Source: Oreocharis arfaki (Eukaryota > Chordata > Aves > Passeriformes > Paramythiidae). From it: a stretch of 64,000 bases of DNA. The notes under the pieces were generated by a model. The model saw only the letters and a list, made by a program, of their open reading frames with translations, was not told the origin of the DNA and did not search any database. The DNA is taken from the NCBI GenBank assembly GCA_013398015.1, contig VZRR01010270.1:248001-312000 (forward strand). Reading direction: 5' to 3'. The position numbers were made by a program, and so were the translations under genes. Of the stretch, positions 14,453 to 25,650 are shown piece after piece (within the stretch, counting starts at the first letter, position 1; each line of letters opens with the position of its first letter).

Positions 14453-16034
14453 AAAAATATTTATAAAGCTTCTCGAAATCTTCTTTTTGATTCAAGTAGT
14501 GTTAACAATAGCAGTACAATCATCTCTAGTTATTACTACAGTCACTGATTTTTAGAGGGCAGGCATACTCAGTGAAGAGTATGAAACATGCTAGAATTTC
14601 TTCCCAAAACAAAATTTTGATTATCTGATAATGATATAATTTTAAAAAAAATATTATAAAATACTGCTGAATTAAACTGTTCTTCTGAAGTTCAAAAATA
14701 TTTGAAATCTGGGAGATTCTTTGCTAACTGGGATAGAAAGCCAAGGTGAAATAGATTACACTGGGAGACTGCTGAAAAAAAAAAAAAGACAAGAAATTGC
14801 TCAACTGTACTAATACTGGCTCAGTGTACAATCACTTTTCATTCCTGACTTGTTAGATGATGTTTCTTTCCTGAAGCAATTACACATTCATCTCCCCAGG
14901 GGCCCATGTCCTCATGGAAGTGTTAACTCACATTCCTCTCTAAAAGTTTTTGGGCATGTCCAGCTGAGGTCATGGTAATTAGAGACAGAAAAGACCCTTT
15001 GGATCACCACACCTTTCTCCCTGCCAATGCAATTCTGTTTCTTTAGGAGGTGTATTTACAATTGATTTGACAAAGCTTTGGAAAAGTGACTCAAGATGAG
15101 GCTATGGAGACTGTTACACAACCAAGAGATCATAAGAATACTCTTTTTGGGGTTTTTTTTTAATGTTTTCTTGTATTTTCCTTGCTGCAATTATTTATTC
15201 ATCTGATAGGCACATGGGAATCCCCAGGAACAACCCCGTTTGGAGCCTGTCTGTCATTAGCAGCTTCCTACTTCATCACGTTGCGCATTAGCTCACTCCT
15301 TGAGCAGACATTCGAAACTCAGCACATGATGTGGACTTCCTCATCTTTTTATTGCTCTGTTGTTGAGCCACTTTCTTTCTTGGAAACTCTTAAACTGTCC
15401 TGGGCTTAAACTCAAGTTTGCTCCACATGAACAACAGCACCAAAGTCAGGCCTGAAAATAAAATTTTGGTGTGAGGGAGGTTTTGGTGGGGGGTGCAATA
15501 CCTGTTTCTAACTTCCGCTGCTACATCTTTTTCACGATACTGCCTTAGTTATACTTTAGTTACTTGTCAACACTGCCTCTCCCCAACACCTCCTTTGACT
15601 AGATTGAAAAGCCTGATTATGATTATGAGCTCACTTAGACTTGGCTTACATCACTCTAATTCCATATGACAAAGCCATAACTATGTTGAAGGCAATAGTG
15701 GTTTTTACCTGTTTTCCCTGGAGTTGCCTGGTACGAGTCAGATGTCCACATTTCCATCGCCTCCACATACCTTGCTTGTATGTGCTGATGTATTTATTTA
15801 CCAAGAGAGGCTTTTCTTTCCCTGCCCTGTTCAGTGCATGATGGAAGAAGTTTCATGTTTTGTCATATTAAAATAAATACCCTTGTACTTAAAGGAGAAA
15901 AAGAAATTCATATGTAATTGTTTTCAACAGCTTGACGAGGTGGAGGCTGCCTTCTAGTCCTAAGTGGTGGTCAAGATATAACCAAAAACAACTGGGAGAT
16001 TTGTTTTTTAAAACACCATGTTCGCAGAGGCCTC

Positions 16035-16112
16035 TGCTTTGTCAGGAGGCTGGACTGGATCATCTCCTTAGGCTCCTTCTAACCTGGCTTAGTCCATAAA
16101 CTTATGAACCTG
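16035..16112 (+). repeat. degenerate CR1 3'-end fragment
   Basis: The stretch ggaggctggactggatcatc, followed by a ctccttctaacctgg segment, resembles the conserved CR1 3' untranslated end (G-rich start, ggactggatgatctc, then ttccaacct). The match is short and diverged, and the terminal octamer repeat is missing. Confidence 0.45.
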
Positions 16113-16768
16113 TTTGAGGTGACAGTGGATAATCTAGATGCATTGCTTGAGGAAATTTCAGTAAAAAATGATCTGGTAGAAGTTCATTTTATGCTTCTCT
16201 CTTGCACAGCTGTTTTTTCACAAAGAGCCACAGTATTTTAGAAGTAGATCTCTTAAAACAATTTTCAGAATTTATCTCCATGTTTCAATTGTTCTATTCT
16301 GGTATCAGACACTATATGAGACCGCAGTTTTGTTACTTGAGAGCTAAATTGCCTGCCAAACTCTGCTTTAATGTCAAACTGTTGCTTTTACAGAGAAGAT
16401 AAAAGCTCAAAACAAACAAAAAATTTTGAAAAAATCATACAAATACACAGCAACTTTCAAACAGCATGCAGGCAGCAGGGTGCCTTATAAACATCCCTGC
16501 TTTCAAAGTCACCTTTTGAAATACCAGCAATTATACTGCATGAGGTACAGTTGCTACTCATGTGCCAGTTGTCACTTTTTAAAATATGACTATTAGTTAT
16601 ATTTCCTCCCTGTGAGACATTGTGAAGTTACTTAGCATTTTGAGGAAGCAAGAATGTTTTCCAAAATTTATCTCTTAAAAAAACCCCAAACCCACAACCA
16701 AACAACCTGGCATTTGTAAATGGCATAGGATATTCATGGCATAACTAGAAGCTCATTTTCTGTTGCAG

Positions 16769-16884
16769 GTGTGGGCTGCTGTCTGCACTCTCACTGCAGC
16801 CTCACCACTGGAAGATGACCATGAATATGTACAACACATGGGAGACCTAAAAGGAAAAAAGCAGGACAAGTTGTGGAATAGAAA
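16769..16884 (+). other. exon-like segment, plus strand, no known product
   Basis: Acceptor ttttctgttgcag|G and a consensus donor AAA|gtaagt flank a 116 bp segment that is open in the frame starting at its first base (VWAAVCTLTAASPLEDD... to KLWNRK, 38 codons plus two bases). I do not recognise the peptide. It may be an exon of a non-coding RNA or of an unrecognised gene, or a chance pairing of splice-like sites. Confidence 0.25.
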
Positions 16885-17633
16885 GTAAGTCTATACCACC
16901 ATCTCCAGTGTTAAAGTATTCTTGTATCCGTTACAAAGAATTCTGACTCCTGTTCTTGCACCACCGTGGTTTTTTCAGCACTTTTTAAAATATCTAATAA
17001 AAATGCTCTTTTAGGTTCATTGAATGCTTTCACACAAAAAGAAAGAAAATAATTGAAAACCTGGCTCAAAGGCTGTGAAGTAACAGGGGGCTTTTAGATG
17101 CCTCTTCAGCCTCATGTTGGTCTCAACCTATACTCATAGAAATTGAGAATGCAGAGACAGATTCAGCAAAAGGGTTTGGTTTGTAGTAACTTCCAAATCT
17201 CTCTCTGTTATACTCCTTTCTTACTCTGTGTCTGACATCAAAGATGCCATCAGAGATGGAGAAATGGCAGAGACAGAAATAGAGATACTATTCTTGCGAC
17301 AAGGGAGGGGGAACAAACGCCAACCAAGGCTTTACATTGCTGCTCCTTTCTTCTGCTCTCTATGTGTGTAAGAGCAAGCCAGCTGAACAGACATGGAACA
17401 GGACTTAGGGTCATTGCCAGAAGGGGCAGGAGGTGGGCATGATCTTTCATCACCTTTATTTCAGCGGTAGAGTGCCCTTGCACAAGCTGTCTGGCACAGC
17501 GGTAGCATGCTAGCTCCCGTGTCACCTGTTCTGTCCTGCACAGCCTTCCAGTGGCGGGATGCCTTGCCTGAGCACAGCCTGAACCAGATTCATTAAACAA
17601 ATGGTACTTGTGCAATAATGTGTTCTTGCCACT

Positions 17634-17673
17634 GGTCCTTGAGAAGCAGCAGAGGTCCTTGAGAAGCAGCAGA
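17634..17673 (+). repeat. 20-bp perfect tandem duplication
   Basis: The unit ggtccttgagaagcagcaga occurs twice head to tail without a mismatch, indicating a recent local duplication. No coding frame is evident around it. Confidence 0.9.
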
Positions 17674-20600
17674 AGCCTGGGACGGGAGTGTCTGTTGTTC
17701 TGGCCTTTCTCAGGAACTCTGTGTTGCGCGAGCCTGATGTTACGTAATTTCTTGTGTCTGCCAGATTTAATTGCAAGCCTTTGCAGGGCTTGGGAATGAA
17801 ATGGTTAGCAACAAGTCTCCAGTGCACAACTAATCTATGCCACTCATTTTTCATTGCAATATGAATTTAATGCAGGGACAGATGAATTGTATTAGAAATC
17901 ACTGTATTAGAAAGCTCTCATTTTTTTCCATTAGTGGCATCAGTTTTAACAAAATGCAAACTGTTCTGTGTCCCTAAAGAACCACAAAAAGTTGCTTGGG
18001 AAAGGCAAACTGGATGTTTCTCTTACATGGAGTCAAGTGAAATACGGCTGATACTTACCACCGTAACTTGGTTCTGAAGGTTCTTTATGTCTCCATTAGC
18101 TTCCCAGACTTTATTATAGCTACAGTCTTTATTAATGTGGAAGTCAGGAAAGGAAATAAAAAAGTAGGTATAATAAAGGGAGTATTTAAATCTTGTTTTA
18201 TTAAGAATGAACAGTATTTTTTATTTTAATTTCTGAACTGTTATATTCCAGGTATGAGCTATCATGTGGTTTGATACCTACTGCTCTAAAATGTTATTGC
18301 TTCTTATTTGCATTTAGGGAGGAAAATTCTTCATTATTTTGGGTAAGTAGTCACAAGAGAACCTGTATTAAATCAAAGCTAATCAATACCATGCTTAACA
18401 ATGCATTACCTGGGAAAGCAAAACAGATGCTTGAGAAGATCAGAATAACCATTCTGTTTCTGAAGTAAGTTAGTTCTTGCACAAATTTTTTGAGGAATCC
18501 TGACCAGATCATCCCCCTTATTTTCTGAGAAAGAACAAAAATTTTCCGCTTGCTGTATCACATCTGACCTCTTGCCTCTTATCAAAGGATTGCCTGCATC
18601 TTTTTCCTTAATGTTCATTTTGGGGAATTCCAAGAACAGTTGTCTTCAAGGACTTGGTTTCATTTGCTCTGAGATCTAGAAAAGTCTGTTTTCACCACCA
18701 TATTTGAAACATCTTTAATTCTTGAGAAAAGGATAAATCTTACCATTTAGTTAAACTGAATGTGATTTTTCTGAGGTTGCATTCATGAAAAAGGAGGTAA
18801 CCACTCCACAACAGGCACAATGTATTTGGCTACCAACAGACCTGTGTTGCCCAAAAATAACCCTTGTTTTAAAAAAGTTTTGGTGGAGGGATCACCACTA
18901 GATTTGAGGATAGCTGGGAACATTTTCTCTCAAGCTAGAGAGCTCAAGAAGAGCTATTTAAGACCTCTCTATGGGGGGAAGTTTTTGGGGAATAAACTAG
19001 TGTGAGAAGTTAAAGAACAAAAGGTGGTCTCTGAGAAGAGGCTGTTGTTCTAGGAAGACACTGGTGCTCTCTGCATACCACCTTTGGGTCACCTGGTTTG
19101 ATTCCCTTCCAGAGATACACAAGGACTTGGACAACTGGGCTGAGTCACCCGGGTTCCTCACCATGTGTGTAGCCTTAGCCTGCCACTAAACTGATCCAAA
19201 ACATGGGCTTTCACATCCTTGCCAGTGAGAGTTGACACTCGCAGGAGTGAGAGCTGACAGCAGGCTGTGTACCAGACTGTTTCTATGGGAGTACAATACC
19301 CATGTTGCAAGCCCCTAATTTTCTTTCCCTGAATAGGGGTGGCACCTTGGTTTAGAGTCCACTGTTCTAGTGTCACTTGACTATGAGGAAATCTGATTTT
19401 TCATAAATAGAGCACAAAATGCAGAAAAAGAGATTCTAGGAATCGTTTTGCTTCTGAGAACAGCATAGGGCTTAATGGGTCTCTGGGTAGAATACAAACA
19501 AAAAGAACCCCAGCCAAAGTACTCTTGATGTCATGGTTTTTCAACATGGCATTTAAAGTCAGTGAAAAGCAGAGTGTGCTGGCAGAGCACACTTATCAGT
19601 AGCCTGAATCTCAAAAAGGCATAATTACACCGAACCAAGTAGGGCTTAAACAGGTAATACTATCCATATAATAGTTTCCAGGTATTGAATTAACTTGATT
19701 AATAAGCTATTTTAAGCTAACCTTTCACAAATTTTGAATATCAGCATTCATTGCCATGATCCAAGCATAACTACCTCATGCTAGCTCCTTAGAACCAAAA
19801 ACATGACAGGCTGAATATAAAAGTAAAATGCTCTCATTCAACAACACAGTCCAAGATGGGTGAAATGTAAATGAGAAAACAGCCATATAGAGAGATATGC
19901 CAAATAATAATCACTTTACGTAACTTATCAGGTATAAGCCTTTCGATCAGAAGAAGATGAAAGTTCTATTAAATTGAGAGGGCCGAAGTTTTGATGTAGT
20001 TTACACAACTACTGAGAGTGATGCTAAGAACAGACTTTGCTCCACAATTTCAATCTTCTTTGGGCACTTTTGTTTCAAATTGCCTGATTGTGTGCATGTG
20101 TGATGTTTGTTTCTTTGGATTCTGGATGAGAGTGAAAGGGGAACTATGTCCATATCCCTTTTCATCTCTCATTATTGTTTTGGTACAGGAAGAAGCCTCG
20201 GTCAATCATTCGGATCCACTGGCTACGAGCAGCCTGGCTGGCGGTTTAACTCAATGTGCTTTGTCTGTTCTAGTGGTGTGTCTTTTCTGTAACATCATTT
20301 ACTGCCATGTGGCTGCCAGGGCACACCCGTGTCACAATGTCACTTTAGATGGGTACAGTGATAGGATTTAATTCAGCTCTCTGCACGATGCAGGGTCACT
20401 ACTCACAACAAAGCAACAGCACTGCTCCAACTGATGTGCTGGCAGCACGGCTGGGGAGAACGGAAGGCAGGAGAAGAAGGTGTGTGTGGGGGAATAAAAC
20501 AAATAAGAAGCTGTAATTGCAAGAAATGTGCTTAGCTTGATTGCTTGATAACCTCTATTTTCAGCTCAGTATGATCATGCGAACTCCGTGGCCAAAGCTT

Positions 20601-23600
20601 TGCTGAAACAATAGATGTAGCTGTGTAACCTTTGCTAATTAGAAACATAATAACAGCACATGGCTGTACAGGAGTGCATAGCCGGGTGAATGGCGGAAGT
20701 TAAAGCCCAGTGGAAACATTTTTTGCATGCATTAATCCAAAGCCCAGTGAAGACAAAGGGAATGAAGTCTTGTGCCAGAAGTGAGAAGACCCAGATCCTC
20801 TTCTAAGTCTGGAATGTTCTGTCCAGACCTTTTCGTTTCCAGTGTTTTGAAGGTAGTTTTTGCTTTAGGTGCTCTACTATTTCTGGGAAATCCAGTTTGA
20901 TTTTTGGACAGCCTTTATGTATGGGCAGAGGGATATGCTGAGTGATAGAGTTGAAATGGTAGCAGTGGCCTGTCCTTGGGCATCAGCAGCCTTGTCATGG
21001 AAGAAATTGTGAATTCTCCTCTAGGAAGGTTGAGGAAATAGAATGGAGAAGGACGAAGTGGCAGAGCTGGAAGCAGACGGTAATACTAATTGGTGATCAT
21101 TCTGAGTTTTCTGAAATTTTGAGATCTAGTAAGGTAAAGAGAATTTAGCAGTTCATAGTCTGGTACAAAAATGAGGGGGGAAACAGATGGAGAGGTTTGA
21201 GAACTACATGCAAGGATGGCATGGCATTAGGGCAGACTGAGAGCTGCACTGTAGGAAAGTACCATACATTTCAGACTTGAATTTGCCATAATAAAAGACT
21301 TTTCCTAAAGCTTGGGTCATAATTGGCACCAACAAGTTTCTTCCACAAGTAAATGCAAGCTGGGTGAAGAACTTCGAGTTATTTTCTCTCCCCTTCAGCA
21401 GTCGCTGCTTGTTGGCACATCCAAGGTGCACAGAACTGCTCCCCCTTTAGGCAATGGAAAATCTGTTTTTCCTTCAAAGCCGCATCCCCAGCCAGGAGTC
21501 CAGTGTGCAGCAAGACACTTGTGTTGCTCGGACAGGGCGGGAGAAAGCCGGTCTTCTTCCACTTCCACCCCGTCTTTCTTTTCATCTAACAGGAATACTC
21601 TAATCAGGGAAGTATGCACAGGCTGTTTAGCAAGGGGTCAAATCCATTTGGATGAAATTCCAGGGCTTCAAGGATAACAATGGCAGGAAGAGAGGTTTTT
21701 AAGCTGGCCCACACAGCACCTTGTTGACAGATAATGGCCTGCTGCCTCATGCTGCCCACCCTTGGCAGCCCTGGCTGCTCCTGACGCCAAGGAGAACCGA
21801 AAGCTCACTGCGACTGGAGTAAAATGAAAAAACCCCTCTATTAAAATTATGAAATTATTCTGTGACCATAGTGTTTGCCCAAACCTAAACCTCCTCTTCA
21901 ATTCTTTGGACATTTTAGGTGGTTTATGGGATGGTATGTTAGCAAAAAGGGAATTCCCCTTCACCCCTTGCCTCATTCCCATAGGAAAACCCTCCTATAC
22001 AAACCCCAGTGTAAGGATAGTTTGCATTACAAGCCCAGGTCTCAGATATTTTCAGTCTGTAAGATGGAAATCGTGCTTTACTGACTGCTCCTAAAAGCAT
22101 ATGGGGCAACACCCAAGTAAGATATAGCACAGAGATTTTGCGTGCTTGCTGCCGATGTTGGATACAGCAGCTGGTTTTTCATTACTTCAGCTGTTTTTCC
22201 TGCTTTGTTGAAATTCCCCAACAGTTAAGGTAGGTGGGCAAATGGACCAGACCCATGGCACAGGACTGCATCTGGCATTTGCTTCAGGAATGTGAGTGCT
22301 GTAGCCTGGGAGATGTTTCTCTATCTGGCTCTGACCCTGGGATGAGGAAGGGGGAGGAACTGGAGGCCTAGTCCAAGTTAGAGCACATTTTTTCATTTCT
22401 AACACACCATGCAGTGCTCTGATTGCCTGATAGTGACTGTATGGGAAAATTCTGTCTTATCAATTTGTTAAAAATGCCTTTCTCATTGGGGAATAGGAGA
22501 CGGCACTCACAAGCACAGACAGAGAGCGTAGGAGTGCTTTGGGAGTGCTCTGATAATCGGGAAACTCCAAACCCCAGCAACTCAGCAAAACAAACCTGAA
22601 GCTCCTAAAAGGCACCACCACCACTAAAAGGAAAGGCATTTTTTCTGTCGGTGTAATGACCACATCGACCCAATTTCTGTCCTGACTGTTCGGTTTGTTG
22701 GTTTGAGGTTTTTTTTCCCAGCTGACCACAAGAGTGCACTCATGGAATGATGTCCTGTGTTGTTTCCTCCGGGTCATTTCCTTTCCCTCAGCTCTGGAAG
22801 CAGCTTGCAGCATGTGGAGGTCAGGGGGTCAGACCTAAACCCACGTGTTTGTTTCTCTGGACATATAGATGCTGTCTCCCCTGGGGAGGAAGCAGCCGCA
22901 GCTGTACATTGAGTGGAACATACTTCTGTGATGAGTGCACGGACACGTCACCAGGGACACATGCTGGGGGCACATCGGAGTGGCACAGGCTTTGCCTGTG
23001 GGCTGTGCTTTACGTTGGTAATGATTTTCTTCCTTATAAGGGATGGGCCATACTTTAAGAGAGCATATCTGAGATTCTCCCGCAGTCTGGTCTTGCTGTA
23101 TGATTGGGGTTTGGGGTTTTTTTCTTCCCTTTTTCACCCCCAGTGTTTCTCTACTACTCTTCTGTGACCTTCTAACATTGCAGATCATTTGCCAAAAAGC
23201 CAGTAACGGCTAAACAGAGGCCCATTGTAGCAGGCACTTGCAACAAATTATTAACAATAAATATGATGCCATTAGTAAACACCTCGTAATTGAGTTACAT
23301 TCTGTAGAAATATCAGCTTCAGTATTTGCCAGAATGTTGGGTTTTTTTTTTTATTAGCTTTCATCTGAAATAGTTGAGGTGACTTTTTTCACCTGCTCAG
23401 TTTCTTCTACACCTCTGATTCAGGACTGAAGTCAAGGTTCAGCTCTGAGTTTGTATCAGATTCTTGGACTGAGACTTAAGATGACAAAGTAGATCGATGA
23501 TCGGAAGTAGAAATGTGAAGGAAAACCTGAAAGTCAATTTTCACACTACGCACAGTATGCATGCGGATTTGACCCGTCTTGCAGGGCTTTCTTTATCGAT

Positions 23601-24957
23601 AAATGTATTGCTGATGGAAGATGAATGATCTTTACATCCAGAGATGTACAACACAGACAACAACTGTGTGAAGTTCCACTGGTTCACAAAGGAGACTCTT
23701 TTGTGGCCTTGACTACTGATAACAGAAGAGCTAAGCTGATCTTTCACTGGCATTTAATGAGCTACACATAGCAAATAAATTCAATTTTTAGGGTGGTAGC
23801 TCAAAATAACTCATATCCCCCCCTCCCCCCTTATGCTTAAGTTTTGAATTCAATACAGACCAGACTGCTAATAAGCTACAGGCTACATTTATATCTAGCT
23901 GTGGGTCTGTGACCCCTACGATTTCCAGGTATTTCTTCTTCAGATAATGTATTTCTCCAGCTGGGAAAGGGTAGCCACTTTATATTCCCTCCCAAACCCT
24001 CATTCGAAGTGATTCTTTCTAAAATCGGAGCTGCATAAAAGCATCATTTAAGGTGCAATTGCGCAACCACCAAGCTCACAAATTTTATGCAAGTTGTAGT
24101 GATATGAGTACTCATATGTGGTTCCACCTCTGCAACAACATGAAAACAGCTGCTTTACTAAACACTTCACTATCATTTCATATAAACTCTTTCTCATAAT
24201 GCTTTTCTCTCTTCCATCCCCTACAACTTTCTTATTTCTACTCCACCCATCTCCAATGTTCCTACAAGCTTTTCAAATTGTTCTGCTCCTTTCGGGTTTA
24301 TTTGTGCTGTACACCATCCGTAAAGGCATCTCTGGAACTTTTAAGTAGTTTTGCAAAGACAGCAGTGGGAAGGCAGTCGCACATCGTATTATTTTTGGCT
24401 AGACCCTACAGGAACAATGGCTATTGTTTGGCAGCTAGCAACAAGGAGGCTGCATTAGTGATATAAGGCTTTAGAGCCTGGGGGTTGTTCCACAAATGAT
24501 TGTGAGGCATTTTAGAGTAGGTGTGATTCAACAATATTTGGCAACATCTGCTTTTTAAAAAGAAAAAGAAAAGGGGGGGTGAGGGGGGGAAGAGAGGAAA
24601 AAAAAGTGCGGAACATCCACAAACCTGAACCTAGGGATAAAAATTATGTCCTCTATTAACTTTTGGGTTTTTTCCCCTTGCACATAATTGTTGCATGTGT
24701 TGATCAAAATGACTTTCCATTTGTTATCCCTCTTCCAGTGATTTTGACTTAATAACGTGGTGTTGGCTGGCTGTGAGACGCTGCATTGGGCCACGGCGGG
24801 GATTTGCTTTCGGGCTGGGGCTGCTTTGAGCTCACAGATGTGCGAGTGCAGGAACGCCTTGGCCAAAGGACTGCCCACGTGCTTGAGAGGTAAACGCTGC
24901 TGCATCTCCGGGAATCCATCGGGCGCGTCTTTAACGAAATATTAATTAACGCTGTTT
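17674..24957. other. gene-free sequence
   Basis: 7.3 kb without a recognisable exon. It includes a T-run at 23342, a C-rich run at 23817-23831, a C/EBP-type palindrome at 24058-24067, and a G-rich purine tract at 24559-24607. Overlapping ORFs around 21.2-23.2 kb lie on both strands and show no known motif. Confidence 0.55.
24559..24607 (+). repeat. low-complexity polypurine tract
   Basis: A/G-only sequence apart from two T bases, with two G7 runs flanked by A-rich stretches. Confidence 0.8.
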
Positions 24958-24959
24958 AG

Positions 24960-25430
24960 AATGGGGAGGCGACCCCCGGCTGCTGCGTCCCGGAACGCCA
25001 TCGGCAACCTTGAAATCGCCCACCGGTGCACATGACGCGGCCAGGACCTGCTGTGGGAAGGAGGTGGCAGCTTTCCGGAGCGGGAAAGGGCCCTTCCCGG
25101 CGCTGAGGGCCGGCAGAGCTCGGCGGGGAGTTCCCCCGGAGCTCCCGCTCCCGCCTGTGCTCCGTGGCGCCGCGCTGCCGCCAGGGGGCGCTGTGGCGCC
25201 TCGGGAGCGGGGCCGCGCTCCCGCCCTGCCGCCCTTCCCGCCGGGAATTGCGCCTCACGGAACGCTCACAGCGCCGGCACCTTCGGGGGAGCGGAGCTGC
25301 CGCCTTCTGGGGCGGTGTTTCTGCGGCGGGGGAGGCCGGCGGCAGCGATGCTCCCGCTTCTGTGCTGAGTGCAGCGGGTCCTCGGCACTGGTGAGGCCAC
25401 ACCTCCAGTCCCGTGCCCGCTCCTGAGCCC
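24960..25430. promoter_or_regulatory. CpG-rich block (CpG island candidate)
   Basis: Abrupt rise in GC and CpG against AT-rich flanks, for example the stretches around 25090-25200 and 25240-25350. It contains a near-consensus CTCF site and runs into a CR1 fragment on its right side. No recognisable first exon was found in either direction; ORFs of 138 and 215 codons here are what GC-rich sequence yields by chance. It may be an orphan island, an insulator, or a promoter of a non-coding transcript. Confidence 0.65.
25176..25194 (+). promoter_or_regulatory. CTCF binding site (near-consensus)
   Basis: tgccgccagggggcgctgt matches the CTCF consensus core CCASYAGRGGGCGC almost perfectly, with a G for A inside CCGCCAGGGGGCGCT. 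It lies within the CpG-rich block, as is common for bound CTCF sites. Confidence 0.7.
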
Positions 25431-25650
25431 CTCACTGCAGCAAGGACATTGAGGCTTGGAGGGTTGTGAGGCGCTGGAACCGGCTGCCCACAGAAGTGGT
25501 GGAGCCACCGTCCCTGGAAGCGTTGAAAAGATGCGCGGATGTGGCACTTGGGGACATGGTTTAGTGGTGGACTTGGCAGTGCTGGGTTAATGTTTGAATC
25601 CAATGATCTTAGAGGTCTTTCCCAGCCTTAATGACTCTGTGATTCAAAGT
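25375..25650 (+). repeat. CR1 retrotransposon 3' fragment with internal deletion
   Basis: Sequence typical of the 3' end of avian CR1: ggtgaggccacacct near the RT end, then cctcactgcagcaaggacattgagg, then ctggaaccggctgccca, gatgtggcacttggggacat and gatcttagaggtcttt, ending tgactctgtgattca. Compared with a normal CR1 tail, several hundred bases are missing between the caaggacattgagg part and the ggctgccca part, near 25455-25470. The copy is 5'-truncated, with no coding capacity. Confidence 0.88.

Larger units (their letters stand above)
1..16034. other. gene-free sequence, distal 3' flank of ADTRP
   Basis: 16 kb of AT-rich sequence without a recognisable exon on either strand. All ORFs are short (up to about 120 codons), lack known motifs and overlap one another. 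It contains an (ATG)n microsatellite at 13391, a short CA run at 11917, an A13 run at 14775 and a CTCF-like motif at 14439. In human the neighbour on this side is TMEM170B; none of its membrane segments was recognised. Confidence 0.6.

Noticed and set aside
24956..25603. 215-codon minus-strand ORF and 138-codon plus-strand ORF
   Set aside because: Both lie in the CpG-rich block and the CR1 fragment, overlap on opposite strands, and are rich in Ala, Arg, Pro and Gly as expected from GC-rich DNA; no domain is visible.
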